Source of the DNA: Chloranthus sessilifolius
Taxonomy: Eukaryota; Streptophyta; Magnoliopsida; Chloranthales; Chloranthaceae
NCBI GenBank assembly: GCA_021018995.1
Contig: CM037587.1
Span: 61,788,104-61,852,103, forward strand
Direction of reading: 5' to 3'
Length of the DNA: 64,000 bases
In this document: positions 48,101 to 57,899 of the stretch, one piece after another
Numbering within the stretch: position 1 is the stretch's first letter
Layout: each line of letters begins with the position of its first letter
Made by a program: the position numbers and the translations under genes
Notes under the pieces: generated by a model
Told to the model about the DNA's origin: nothing
The model's database searches: none
Seen by the model: the letters and a program-made list of their open reading frames with translations, nothing else

Positions 48101-48238
48101 AGACAATCCACGCTCGCATGGTAAGTAGATAACCAATCCATCCCTAGTATCACGTCGAACCCTTCCATGCTCAAAATGATCAAATCAGCCACTGTCTCAT
48201 GGTCTTCGATCATCACAATCACTGATTGACACATGGTA
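45114..48238 (-). pseudogene. Gypsy pol, unit 2 (fragmented)
   Basis: The same domains as unit 1 in the same order: protease tail (48013-48234), RT (47053-47760), RNase H (46494-46940, with intact [16 protein letters not shown]), integrase zinc finger and core start (45936-46457), then broken C-terminal pieces (45278-45692) and the chromodomain region. It is split into more frames than unit 1, but breaks fall in different places in the two units. Confidence 0.85.
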
Positions 48239-48472
48239 TCATTACAGAATTAAAAGATAATACTTAGATTAATTAGAATTTAGATTACATAATCAAATTG
48301 AAAGTTAATACTAGTATGTTTTACTGATTTAGCAAAAAAAATTTGTGAAAAAAAATCCTAAATAAATCAACAAAAAAATTAATAAATATAATAGTCGTGT
48401 TTTTTTATCAAGCCAAAACCTCGCCTGGCCCTAGCAGAGCCAGGTTAAGGTTTGGCCAGTTTAGACCTTGCA

Positions 48473-50892
48473 TGTGACGACCCGACTTTTTCAATCCCTC
48501 AGGTATAGGAAAGGCCGGTTCGCCAACCTATCAAATAAACGATAAGCCGGACAAACAGAGCACATATCAGAGTAAAGCGTAATAAATATCCATAGTTAAA
48601 ATAATTGCGGAAGCAATTAAAAGTAAAGAACCACCGATGATGGCCGACCATCATCGAAACATGGCTCATAACAGAAATCAACGTCAAATATAAAACTATG
48701 GTATCCAACTAAAATGGGCCCACAAATTCAAGTCTAACTCTCACCACAAATAAGAAAATCAGTAAGTTCTATACTGGGAAAAACTCCTCAGGAGGAACCT
48801 CAAGCTCTTCCTCAGGCACGTAGTCAGGATCAGTCTCACAGCCCTGAATAGCCACGTCGATTACTGAACACATGACGTATAGTGAGTGAGCTAACCAACA
48901 AAGCTCGATGAAGAAAGACATCTAAGGCATTTTACTTTAACTGATATGGTTTCAAAACAGATATCGGAATATAGCATGTCAAACATATAAGCAGATAATA
49001 GACTGAATTTAGGTGCAGAAATCATATGTAAGATTTATTTCTAAATGTGTGAAAACAGTTTCAAGAACAGATGCAGTGTTGCAGTGTCTTAGTTTCTCTA
49101 ACTTCTATATGCAAAGTTCATGACTTAATCCTCAACTTAAAATACCTCCGAGTAAACTATATCTCGAGAAGCGAGGAATATAGCCGATGGGAACCCCTAC
49201 CTACTATAAATCGCTCATGAACCCTTTTTCAGGATGCAACAAGCCCCTCGTAATGAGGGAAACTTGTGCCGAAATTGTTCAGAATTTTGAGGGTCGTTCG
49301 GTCAATCATAAAACAAATGCAGATACTAATATAAATCAGATGCAAGTCTCTTATACATAGTTCAGGTTCTTGATTTCAGATTTTTAGAGCTTAAGCAGAT
49401 TCAGGTTTCAGGATTCAGGTAGATTTAGATTTTCAGTCATTCATATCAATTTCAGTTTACAGATGTGATTTCAATGGCATATGCAAGTTTAAAGATTTTA
49501 ATTCAAAATATCCATGCGAATTAAAATAAAATACTGTAAAGATGAGATTCTCCTACCTAAAACTCGGAGTTATGCGAAGTCAAGCAAGGTCCTATTGATG
49601 GCCTCTCGCCCTCAATCAACATCACAATATACGTTCATGCATTAAGATAAACTCTAATTACTAATAATATAGACCTATTTAAGCGTTTCCTCAAAAACAA
49701 GTCAATACAGGCAAGTTGCGCCAATACTAGAATTTGACGTAATATTCTCATATATATTTGACTATCAAGACGATTGATCCATGAGTTGGTCAAAACATAA
49801 AAGTTGTAGATTTTGCTATTAGCTTTCCAACGCAAAAAGAATCGTCTCAATCGGAGTTTGGGACAAAAAGTTATGACTAAAATACCAAGGCAATGTCGAA
49901 GTTCGACAGTACCTCGCTCGAGCGATGATAATAGCTCGCTCGAGCGATTTGACGTAACATTCTCATATATGTTTGACCATCAAGACAATTGATCTATGAG
50001 TTAGTCAAAACATAAAAGTTGTAGATTTTTCTATCAGCTTTCCAACGCAAAAAGAATCGTCTCAATCGGAGTTCAGGATAAAAAGTTATGACTAAAATAC
50101 TAAGGCAATGTCGGAGTTCGGTGATACGTCGCTCGAGCGATGATAATAGCTCGTTCGAGCGAGCTACAGCGACGCGATTTCGCTGGTTTTCACCCGAATC
50201 GAAACCCATACATCCCAAAGCAAAACCTATGGCTAATCTAATGATTTAATCAAAAAGTTTAATTAAAACGTACCTTTAATCTAAAGATTCCTAGATTAGA
50301 AATGAGTCACGCGAATGGAGCTTCGGAACGAAACCGACGGGTTTCCTCAACGATTCGCGCCACGATCGATCCCACGAGTTCACAGAGACAACTCCAACAC
50401 GCCCCCAATGATCTCAACCTCTCCCAATAGCCAACTACGAATCCAAGGTTGATTCAAGTTCTTTCTAAGGTTTAAGTGCTTTCAACAAAGAGGGTTCTAG
50501 AGAAGGAGGTTTTCTAAACCGATCTCCCACGATGATTGAAGAAGAGAGAAGAAGGAGTTTCACACGGTTGGGTAACTATCCTCTCTTAACAAAACCTAGT
50601 ATAATACGGGAATGCAATTCCTTCTTATAATAGGATTGCTCACAAAGTAAAACACACACACACACATCTTATGTATTATACACTTCTAATTTTAAAACTC
50701 AAGTCCGGTGTTGAGCGGCTACACCGAGGTCGGTGCACAACTTTCGCACGAGGGTCCAAATGGGCTCTAAATTAAAATCTGTCCGCACAATCACATCTAG
50801 ATAAAAATCCAAAACAAATGGTGACGTCGGTTGCCGAGCCGAATACACACACAGGGTTAGTCTAACTCGGGTTCAAAATACGGGTCTTTACA
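48473..50892 (-). repeat. Gypsy LTR, array unit 3 (solo)
   Basis: 2420 bp, with the 356-bp block only once in full (from about 49531), plus partial copies. Palindromes at 49911-49948 and 50127-50163. It is followed by host DNA, not by polypurine tract and pol, so it is a solo LTR or the original 5' LTR. Confidence 0.88.
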
Positions 50893-51873
50893 TTGTAGCA
50901 TTTGGGCCAGGCTAGGGCTCAGCCTTTGGCCTCTAGGGCTGGGCTCTAATAGACCGATCTGAAATACAGAGATATAAAATTACATAGATGAGATCATATT
51001 GATCAGGCGGGGGAGATCAGATAAGGTATGGTGATCATATTGATCAGGCGGTGGATATCAGAGCTTGGATTTTATAAAAAAAAAATTACATAGATGAGAT
51101 CATCAGAGCGAGAAAGATCAGATCTGAGATTTGAAACATACAGATTCGGGCCTCAACTAGTTAGATTCGATGTCTTCATCACCTTTCGAATCTACCAAGT
51201 CCTTTTTCAAGTTGATGTTTCTTCCAATGCATGCGATGGCAAAATGTGGTCGAATTGGTTCAGAGAAAACCTTATCGACCGCCTCTACAACAGAAACCTG
51301 GAAAATGAGATGCGAAATCGAGATGGATGAGAAGAGAAAGAGAAAGGATCTGGAATAGCTTCGATTTCAATCCTCCAATCCACAAATGCTTATAAAAAAC
51401 CAAAAAATTAGAAAGAAAAGGTGAAGACGCATACACAGATTCGATCCTCCAATGCTCTGTAGATTCCAAACTTGATCGAACCCTAACCACAAATTCGACG
51501 CTCCATAGCTGTTCAAACCCTAATGGTTTCGACGAGAGAGGATCATTGGCTCTTCAAACCCTAACCACGGGATTTCATTAGAGAGAAGAGAGAGGGAGAT
51601 GGAGGCTAGGGTTTCGAAGAGGGAGAGAGAGTGAGAGAGGGGAGGAGGTGAAGAGGTGGAGGCTGTTTTGTTAGAGAAATATGGCACGAAAAATAAATAA
51701 ATAATAAAGGGCTTTCTTCTGGGTCGGCCCGATAACTTTCGCATGAGATTTGAACGGGACAGTGGTTTAACTTTAAATACTACCGTTTGAGGGAGTGGAA
51801 TATTAGACCACTATTTTAAGCAGTGGTCTGTTTTATTCTGACAGAGTGGTTGTTTCTCCATTTTGACGTAGTG
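50893..51873 (-). promoter_or_regulatory. Promoter/5'-leader-like end of CACTA-2
   Basis: Reading on the minus strand from the terminus at 51873: subterminal CCACT words and a hairpin (accactgcttaaaatagtggt), then CT-rich sequence with gaaaccctagcc (51605-51616) and further agggttt words to about 51480. This mirrors the left end of CACTA-1. The inner border is the gypsy insertion. No splice site or coding exon was identified. Confidence 0.45.
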
Positions 51874-52091
51874 TGATACCGAGGAACAAAAGGTGAGATT
51901 GTGTTACAAATCGTAATTGTGTTGCAGTTTATGGCCTTGATTTATCTATTTTTGCATGATTTGTGATCTGCGGGTCTTCTTGTCGTTAATGGTTGACAGG
52001 TTGGAGCAGACATCGTTAAAAGAGCTTTGAGCTATCCATTGAAGCTGATTGCTAAAAATGCTAGTGTCAATGGCGTGTTGTCACCAAGAAG
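51874..52091 (+). pseudogene. CPN60B: Chloroplast chaperonin 60 beta exon fragments, 3' side of CACTA-2
   Basis: After the repeated tga, the exon resumes with TEEQK and ends at 51892 before donor gtgaga. The next exon, 52000-52091 after acceptor ttgacag, reads [20 protein letters not shown] then ASVNG, a signature of plant Cpn60-beta, and degenerates at its end (VLSPR for the family's SVVSEK-like sequence) before donor gtatgt. Together with 22407-22495 this is one captured gene piece with introns. Confidence 0.88.
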
Positions 52092-53143
52092 GTATGTGTG
52101 CATGTCTAATCGATCTCACTAAGGGCTTTGGTCTAGTCATGGTTAGGATATAAGTTTTACCCACCAATCTTTGATATTTTCTGAAATCATTGAGTGGCTC
52201 ACCTTCTTCAATACTAATCCTATAGTTCTGATCCATAGGTGTATTAATGGGATCAAGTGGCCCCTTAAGTGATACACATGATAGCTGGATGCAAGGTGAA
52301 CTTGTTGATCTTTTATTGGGTCGAAATCTGTTTGTCTATTTGTTGTTATAAGTGATATCTTAAAGCGTCTTAAGAAGTATGGGGGCGGCGGGGATTAGAG
52401 TTAATATTTTTTACATCTCGAGTCCAAGAAATAGGGGACTCTCGGTGATATGTGAGGAGGCTGCAAAATTTTTATTTCCTTTTCTTTTATTTAGAGAAAT
52501 TATAAGCTAAGATAGAAGTTTGCTTATATTGTGAAACTGCATGAGAATTAATAGAATGAGTTCTTTTATGAGAAAGAATAATGCGAGGTCAAGAAAGGGT
52601 CCAGGAGCCTGTTTTTCTGTGCTTGAACCTTCCTATATTTCTTCCATGTGTCTTATTAGGCTAAGATGGCTGCTGATTTTCTATGGTCTAATCAGACTTG
52701 CTGTTGCTTGCTACTCAATCCTAAATTCTGTGGGCAAATCCTTATTGTTATCCATACTACATATATGCTGCTTATGGGTGTGTTAATCATTAGTTTTCTA
52801 TTTGAATATCCATCTATATAGCAGTTTTAGTACATATTTCCTGACAGGATTATAGTTGTAATGGCTATGGTTGTGACTGCAGAAATTGGAGTCCGGTGCT
52901 GGTTTTCATTGGTGCTGGACAACTCTCTTTAGGACTGTTATTATTGATCTAACACAGAGGTATTGGAGAACTTTTTTATTGTATTTTGATACAGTAACAG
53001 TAATTATACAAAGGTTTGTTTTCGTACTTTATTTTTATTTTTCCTCCGAGTTTTTTCCAGAACTGGCCGGAATTTTCTGAATTTTAACTTTACTGAATTG
53101 TCGAACCCCGACTTGGTGATTAGCAGGCCATTTTTTGCTTCAG
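52092..53143 (+). other. Non-coding interval between Cpn60-beta and DRP1 pieces
   Basis: No exon recognised; the frames at 52541 and 52886 match nothing I know. Ends in a polypyrimidine tract and cag, the acceptor of the DRP1 exon. Confidence 0.45.
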
Positions 53144-53272
53144 GGTAAGCAACTTGGGCAATTTTTGGATGAGGATCCCGCGTTGATGGAATGCAGACAA
53201 CAAGCTGCTAAGAGGTTGGAATTGTATAAATCAACAAGGGATGAAATTGATTCAATATCGTGGACCAAATAA
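53144..53272 (+). pseudogene. DRP1: DRP1-type dynamin-related protein, last coding exon
   Basis: DRP1 dynamins act in clathrin-coated vesicle scission and cell-plate formation. The 43-codon exon after acceptor ttgcttcag reads GKQLGQFLDEDPALMECRQQ then AAKRLELYKSTRDEIDSISW and a natural stop, matching the end of the GTPase effector domain of plant DRP1. It is unbroken and followed by what looks like 3' UTR. Everything upstream, including the GTPase domain, is missing. It is the last gene piece before the CACTA-1 distal end, so could supply a terminal exon and polyadenylation signal. Confidence 0.85.
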
Positions 53273-53459
53273 AACTGAAGCAGATTGTCGGGCCCTTTCT
53301 ATGGTGATGCTACAAATGACTTGATCCTCAGTTGTTGGGAGTGATCTGTAGTAAATTGATTTATGGGAACCTCGAAAATACGGGATCCATAGGCCGAGCA
53401 AGGGGAGGCGAAGCAAATTTTTTTTTTATTTTTTATTTTGTTTTAATTTTGAAAATGGG

Positions 53460-53974
53460 CCATTGGGTCTTTAGATTGTTAACTCTTTTTCTTTTCTTCT
53501 TTTTGTTTGAATAAAAAGATTGAGCATGTAGAGTTTAAAATGTTTGACTAATTTGAAAGGTTAGATCATAAGTTGAGATGCAATCTTTTGCTTGAATAAA
53601 AGAATTGGACATCTATTTTTTTATTATTAATGACATTAAATGATTTGCATGAGTTGAATGGATATGTTGAAATATGAGATTACTAGCTTTTTTTCTTTAT
53701 ATAATTTTTTTTAAAACATTAAAAAAATTACATTGAAAAAATTGCATAAAAAAAATTGCATAAAAAAAATTGCATTAAAAAAAAGAATTATAAAAAGCAT
53801 TAAAAAAATTGCATAAAAAATTGTCAACGTAATTTTATTTATTTTTTTAAATTAGTATTTTTTTTTTTGAAAATTTGTATAAAAAAATCACTGCCAAAAG
53901 CAGTGGTTTTTTCTATGATTGTTGAGAGCAGTTGTTGTTTAAGGCAGTGATTTTTTTGGCTTTTTCATGTAGTG
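53460..53974 (-). repeat. Shared distal (AAAAAGCC-type) end of CACTA-1
   Basis: Inverted copy of 22496-22990: terminus, cagtggtttttt hairpin words, A-rich tract with ttgcataaaaaa repeats, and unique sequence containing gcatgagttgaatgg. Establishes CACTA-1 and CACTA-2 as one family. Confidence 0.8.
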
Positions 53975-53977
53975 AGA

Positions 53978-54350
53978 GAAATCATGAAGTTGTGAATGCT
54001 TAGCCTTATTCCATTGAGAAGTAGCTTTTGTTTGAATAGGTTGTCTGGAAAGAGTTCTTTCTAGCACCTCATTTATCTCCCTAGACAAGTAAGGAGTTTT
54101 ATCTAACCATGGACAAGCACTTGAAGAAACCAACAATGGCATCTTCCATCCCATTTCTAACATTGATTTGATCTATATCCATTACGGAGTCCATTAATTC
54201 GTTTCTTCCCCTTATGGTAATTGTGTGGCCAAAGGCAGTGTTTCTGCCCCATCTTAGAACTATAACACTGTAGAGCATTGGTGCCAAAAATGTCTCCTTG
54301 CCCCACAAGTCCAGTCCATTGTTATATAAGTTTGACCCTCATATTGCACC
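53978..54350. other. Host sequence right of CACTA-1, ends in gypsy target duplication
   Basis: No gene recognised; a 69-codon minus frame (54099-54308) has no identifiable domain. The final gcacc (54346-54350) is the duplicated target of the next element. Confidence 0.5.
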
Positions 54351-56350
54351 TGTAAAGACCCGTATTTTGAACCCGAGTTAGACTGACCCTGTGTGTGTAT
54401 TCGGCTCGGCAACCGACGTCACCATTTGTTTTGGATTTTTATCTAGATGTGATTGTGCGGACAGATTTTAATTTAGAGCCCATTTGGACCCTCGTGCGAA
54501 AGTTGTGCACCGACCTCGGTGTAGCCGCTCAACACCGGACTTGAGTTTTAAAATTAGAAGTGTATAATACATAAGATGTGTGTGTGTGTTTTACTTTGTG
54601 AGCAATCCTATTATAAGAAGGAATTGCATTCCCGTATTATACTAGGTTTTGTTAAGAGAGGATAGTTACCCAACCGTGTGAAACTCCTTCTTCTCTCTTC
54701 TTCAATCATCGTAGGAGATCGGTTTAGAAAACCTCCTTCTAACCTCTTTGTTGAAAACACTTAAACCTTAGAAAGAACTTGAATCAACCTTGGATTCAGA
54801 GTTGGCTATTGGGAGAGGTTGAGATCATTAAGCGTGTTGGAGTTGTCTCAGAACTCATGGGATCGATCGCGCGCTAATCGTTGAGGAAACCCGTCGGTTT
54901 TATCATCGCCGAGCAAGGTATCACCGCATTACCTTAGTTTTTTAGTCATAACTTTTTATCTCGAACTCCGATTGAGACGATTCGTTTTGCGTTGGAAAGC
55001 TAATATAAAAATCTACAACTTTTATGTTTTGACCAACACATGAATCAATCGTCTTGATAGTCAAACAAATATGAGAATGTTACGTTAAATTCTAGGATTT
55101 GCGCAACTTGCCTGTTTTGACTTGTTTTTGAGGAAACGCTTAAATAGGTCTATATTATTAGTAATTAGAGTTTATCTTAATGCATGAACGTATATTGTGA
55201 TGTAGATTGAGAGCGAGAGGCCATCAATAGGACCTTGCTTGACTTCGCATAACTCCGAGTTTTAGGTAGGAGAATCTCATCTTTACAGTATTTTATTTTA
55301 ATTCGCATGGATATTTTGAATTAAAATCTTTGAACTTGCATATGCCATTGAAATCACATCTGTAAATTGAAATTGATATGAATGACTAAAAATCTAAATC
55401 TACCTGAATCCTGAAACTGAATCATTAAGCTCAAGATCTCAAATCAAGAACCGAACTATGTATAAGAGACTTCCATCGATTATATTAGTATTCCATTTGT
55501 TTTATGATTGACCAACGACCCTCAAAAATTCTGAACAACTTCCCCGCACAAGTTTCCCTCATTACGCAGGGCTTGTTGCATCCTCAAAAGGGTTCATGAA
55601 CGACGATGGTAGGTAGGGGTTCCCATCAGCTATATTCCTGCTCTCGAGATATAGTTTACTCGGGAGGTATTTTAAGTTGAGGATTAAGTCATGAATTATT
55701 GAACTTTGCATATAGAAGTTAGAGAAACTAAGACATCAAACATCGTGATCTGTTCTTGAAACTGTTTTCACACATTTAGAAATAAATCTTACATATGATT
55801 TCCGCACCTAAATTCAGTTTATTATCTGCTTATATGTTTGACAAGCTATATTCCGATATTTGTTTTGAAACCATGTTAGTTAAAGTAAAATGCCATAGAT
55901 GTCTTTCTTCTACTGAGCTTTGTTTGTTAGCTCACTCCGACTATACGTCACAGGTTCAGGTATTGACGTGGCTATTCAGGGCTGTGAGACTGATCTTGAC
56001 TACGTGCCTGAGGAAGAGCTTGAGGTTCCTCCTGAGGAGTTTTTCCCAGTATAGAACTTACTGATTTTCTTATTTGTGGTGAGAGTTAGACTTGAATTTG
56101 TGGGCCCATTTTAGTTGGATACCATAGTTTTATATTTGACGTTGATTTCTGTTATGAGCCATGTTTCGATGATGGTCGGCCATCATCGGTGGTTCTTTAC
56201 TTTTAATTGCTTTCGCATTTATTTTAGCTATGGATATTTATTGCGCTTTACTCTGATATGTTCCCTGTTTGTCTGGCTTATCGTTTATTCGATAGGTTGG
56301 CGAACCGGCCTTTCCTATACCTGAGGGATTGGAAAAGTCGGGTCATCACA
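54351..56350 (+). repeat. Gypsy 5' LTR
   Basis: 2000 bp, TGTAAAGACCC to GGGTCATCACA. A likely TATA-type tattatactagg lies near 54635. Confidence 0.92.
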
Positions 56351-56352
56351 GT

Positions 56353-56367
56353 TGGTATCAGAGCCAT
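56353..56367 (+). promoter_or_regulatory. tRNA-iMet primer-binding site of the gypsy element
   Basis: tggtatcagagccat, an exact match to the plant iMet primer complement, two bases after the 5' LTR. Confidence 0.95.
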
Positions 56368-56524
56368 GGTTTTTAGATTCTCTAAGGACCCATGAGAACT
56401 AACCGTGACCCGGTACAGTTCACATCAGAGTCATGTCGTTAGGTCCAGAATCACTAGTACTGTTTGTAATTGTCTTTACAATCAATATTGACTGATGTTG
56501 TGGTGTTCACAATAATAGATCAGT

Positions 56525-57752
56525 ATGGCCCCAAGATTTAGAGGCAAAGGCAGAGGTAGGACGGTGCCTTTAGAGGACATTCCTGAAGGTGTCGGTACAT
56601 CAAGGGGAGTTGCCTTCGCATCCGGTTCTAATGCAGTCCCTATAGGAGCCGGAGTTGATAGAGGTCAGGGTGAAAGAATGGAACAAGTGTTGGAAAGTCT
56701 GGCCACCAATATTGCTCAGCAGACCGCATCTATGGCTCAAAGATCAATCGCCAAAGAAGCGTGAGCTGATTTGACAACAACAACAATCATCAGGATTTGC
56801 CGAATTCAGGAGGATGAGACCTCCAAATTTTTCCGGGACAAGACCGATGGAAGTCAAGGTTGGTTGGATGAGATGGAAAGATCTTCGAGGTGCTTCAGTG
56901 CACCGATGTCGAGAAGGTTAGATGGGCAACCTTCAAACTGGATGGACAGGCTGGACCATGGTGGAAGTCCGTGGTTAGACACCGGGAGCAGGAGTTTCCC
57001 AATACTCCTTGGACATCTGAGTTTATCGAGGCGTTCAACGATCAAGATTTCCCAAGATCGTTAAGAATCGATGGAAGTTCGCCCATCGAGTCAAGCAGGG
57101 ACAATGTCCGTGAGTATGGAGATGAGTTCACGCGACTTTCAAGGTTTGCACCTCAACATGTCGCCACCGATATGATGAAGGCCAAAATTTCATTGGGTCT
57201 TAGGCCGAGTATATGAGAGCGTGGCTATGTGGGAAATGGAAACATATGGAGGAGTATCATTAAAGGCCCTCATAGCAGAGGAAGAAATTCAAAAGCGGTT
57301 TTGAGAAGCGCCAAAAACAAGGACATGTGGTTGTACAAGGACAACAGTACTTATGAAAATAAGAGGGCCAAGTTTACAAAGCCGCCAAAGGAACCTTACT
57401 CAACCGCATTTTCTAGACCAACATTTTCTTCTCGACCGACCCTTATCGAGATTGGCAAGATTCATCACTGCGGCAATCCAAATGCGACCAGCGGGTTTTA
57501 ATGCTAGTGGAGCTTCTGTGGATCCTCTCGCACCATCTTTTGTTTGGCCACTATGTGCCTAAAAGTGGGAAACCACACAAGACCGAGGATTGTAGGAGGA
57601 ACACCGGAGCGTGTTTTCGTGTGGCAATCGGACACATGGTTAAGGATTGTCCTCGGAGGACAAGGGAAGAACTAGTTCAGCCTTCTACTCAAAGATCGAT
57701 TCGACCCATCGCTCAAGGTCAAGCTTATGCCGTGATAGCTCAAGAAGCTTAA
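56525..57752 (+). pseudogene. Gypsy gag (capsid and zinc knuckle), frameshifted
   Basis: The ATG at 56525 (MAPRFRGKGRG) fits the expected start about 170 bp after the primer site. The first frame stops at 56764; the capsid domain continues in shifted frames with KVRWATFKLDGQAGPWWKS and FTRLSRFAPQHVATD (56890-57216). A zinc knuckle is recognisable near 57590-57660 (CFRVAIGHMVKDCP), with its second Cys altered. At least three frameshifts or stops interrupt it. Confidence 0.82.
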
Positions 57753-57899
57753 ACGGTATTATTAAAAGTTGAGATGTCCTCTTCTTTTATGTGTTATATA
57801 TAATTGCTTGATATTTAATAAATTTTGTTAATAAGTTATGGATGAATATACATGCTTAGAAACTTTTAATTGACACGCTTGTCTAAACTAAGGTACCCT

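Larger units (their letters stand above)
41449..48240 (-). repeat. Array unit 2
   Basis: Second copy of flank, LTR and pol. Long stretches (for example 46000-46440, 46560-46900, 47100-47500) match unit 1 almost exactly, while short patches between them are full of small indels at CAG/CTG. Confidence 0.9.
34649..50892 (-). mobile_element. Tandem array of partial Ty3/gypsy (Tekay/Del-like) units
   Basis: Three head-to-tail copies: unit 1 34649-41448 (6800 bp), unit 2 41449-48240 (6792 bp), unit 3 48241-50892 (partial). Each starts with the same ~230 bp of non-element flank (attacagaattaaaag ... agaccttgca) and then an LTR; units 1 and 2 continue through the pol half of a minus-strand element and break at the same point in the protease (catggtatc). 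Unit 3 is flank plus LTR, then host DNA. The outer flanks ttgca (34876-34880) and ttgta (50893-50897) fit one original 5-bp target duplication with one change. Gag and primer site are missing from the array. Confidence 0.85.
22496..51873 (-). mobile_element. CACTA-2: gene-fragment-carrying CACTA transposon nested in CACTA-1, inverted
   Basis: The left terminus CACTACGTGAAAAAGCC and right terminus (reverse complement) CACTACGTCAAAATGG are flanked by tga (22493-22495 and 51874-51876), and the interruption falls within one Cpn60-beta codon. Its AAAAAGCC end matches the right end of CACTA-1 and its AAAATGG end the left end of CACTA-1, so it is the same family in opposite orientation. Its cargo, all minus strand, comprises PPR, nucleotidylyltransferase, an unnamed exon, SHPRH and ARL8 pieces; LINE, MITE and gypsy insertions are added. 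No transposase was found. Span 29.4 kb, of which over 16 kb is the gypsy array. Confidence 0.88.
12303..53974 (+). mobile_element. CACTA-1: outer gene-fragment-carrying CACTA transposon
   Basis: The left terminus is CACTACGTGAAAATGG and the right terminus (reverse complement) CACTACATGAAAAAGCC, flanked by the same 3 bp, aga (12300-12302 and 53975-53977), as expected for En/Spm (CACTA) insertion. Subterminal words of the CCACTG/CAGTGG type recur at both ends. Its own content, after removing nested insertions, is a promoter-like left end, PGAP1 exon, MED14 exon, Cpn60-beta exons and a DRP1 terminal exon, all plus strand. No CACTA transposase (TNPD/TNPA-like) motif is visible, so it was non-autonomous. 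The ~41.7-kb span is mostly nested elements. Confidence 0.85.

Noticed and set aside
12303..51873. Pairing CACTA ends 12303 with 51873 and 22496 with 53974 by terminal similarity
   Set aside because: These pairs have unmatched 3-bp flanks and would overlap without nesting. The flanks (aga/aga, tga/tga) and the restored Cpn60-beta exon support the nested pairing instead.
12303..53974. Helitron or Pack-MULE as the capturing agent
   Set aside because: The termini are CACTA-type with 3-bp duplications; no Helitron CTRR-hairpin end or 9-bp Mutator duplication frames the gene pieces.
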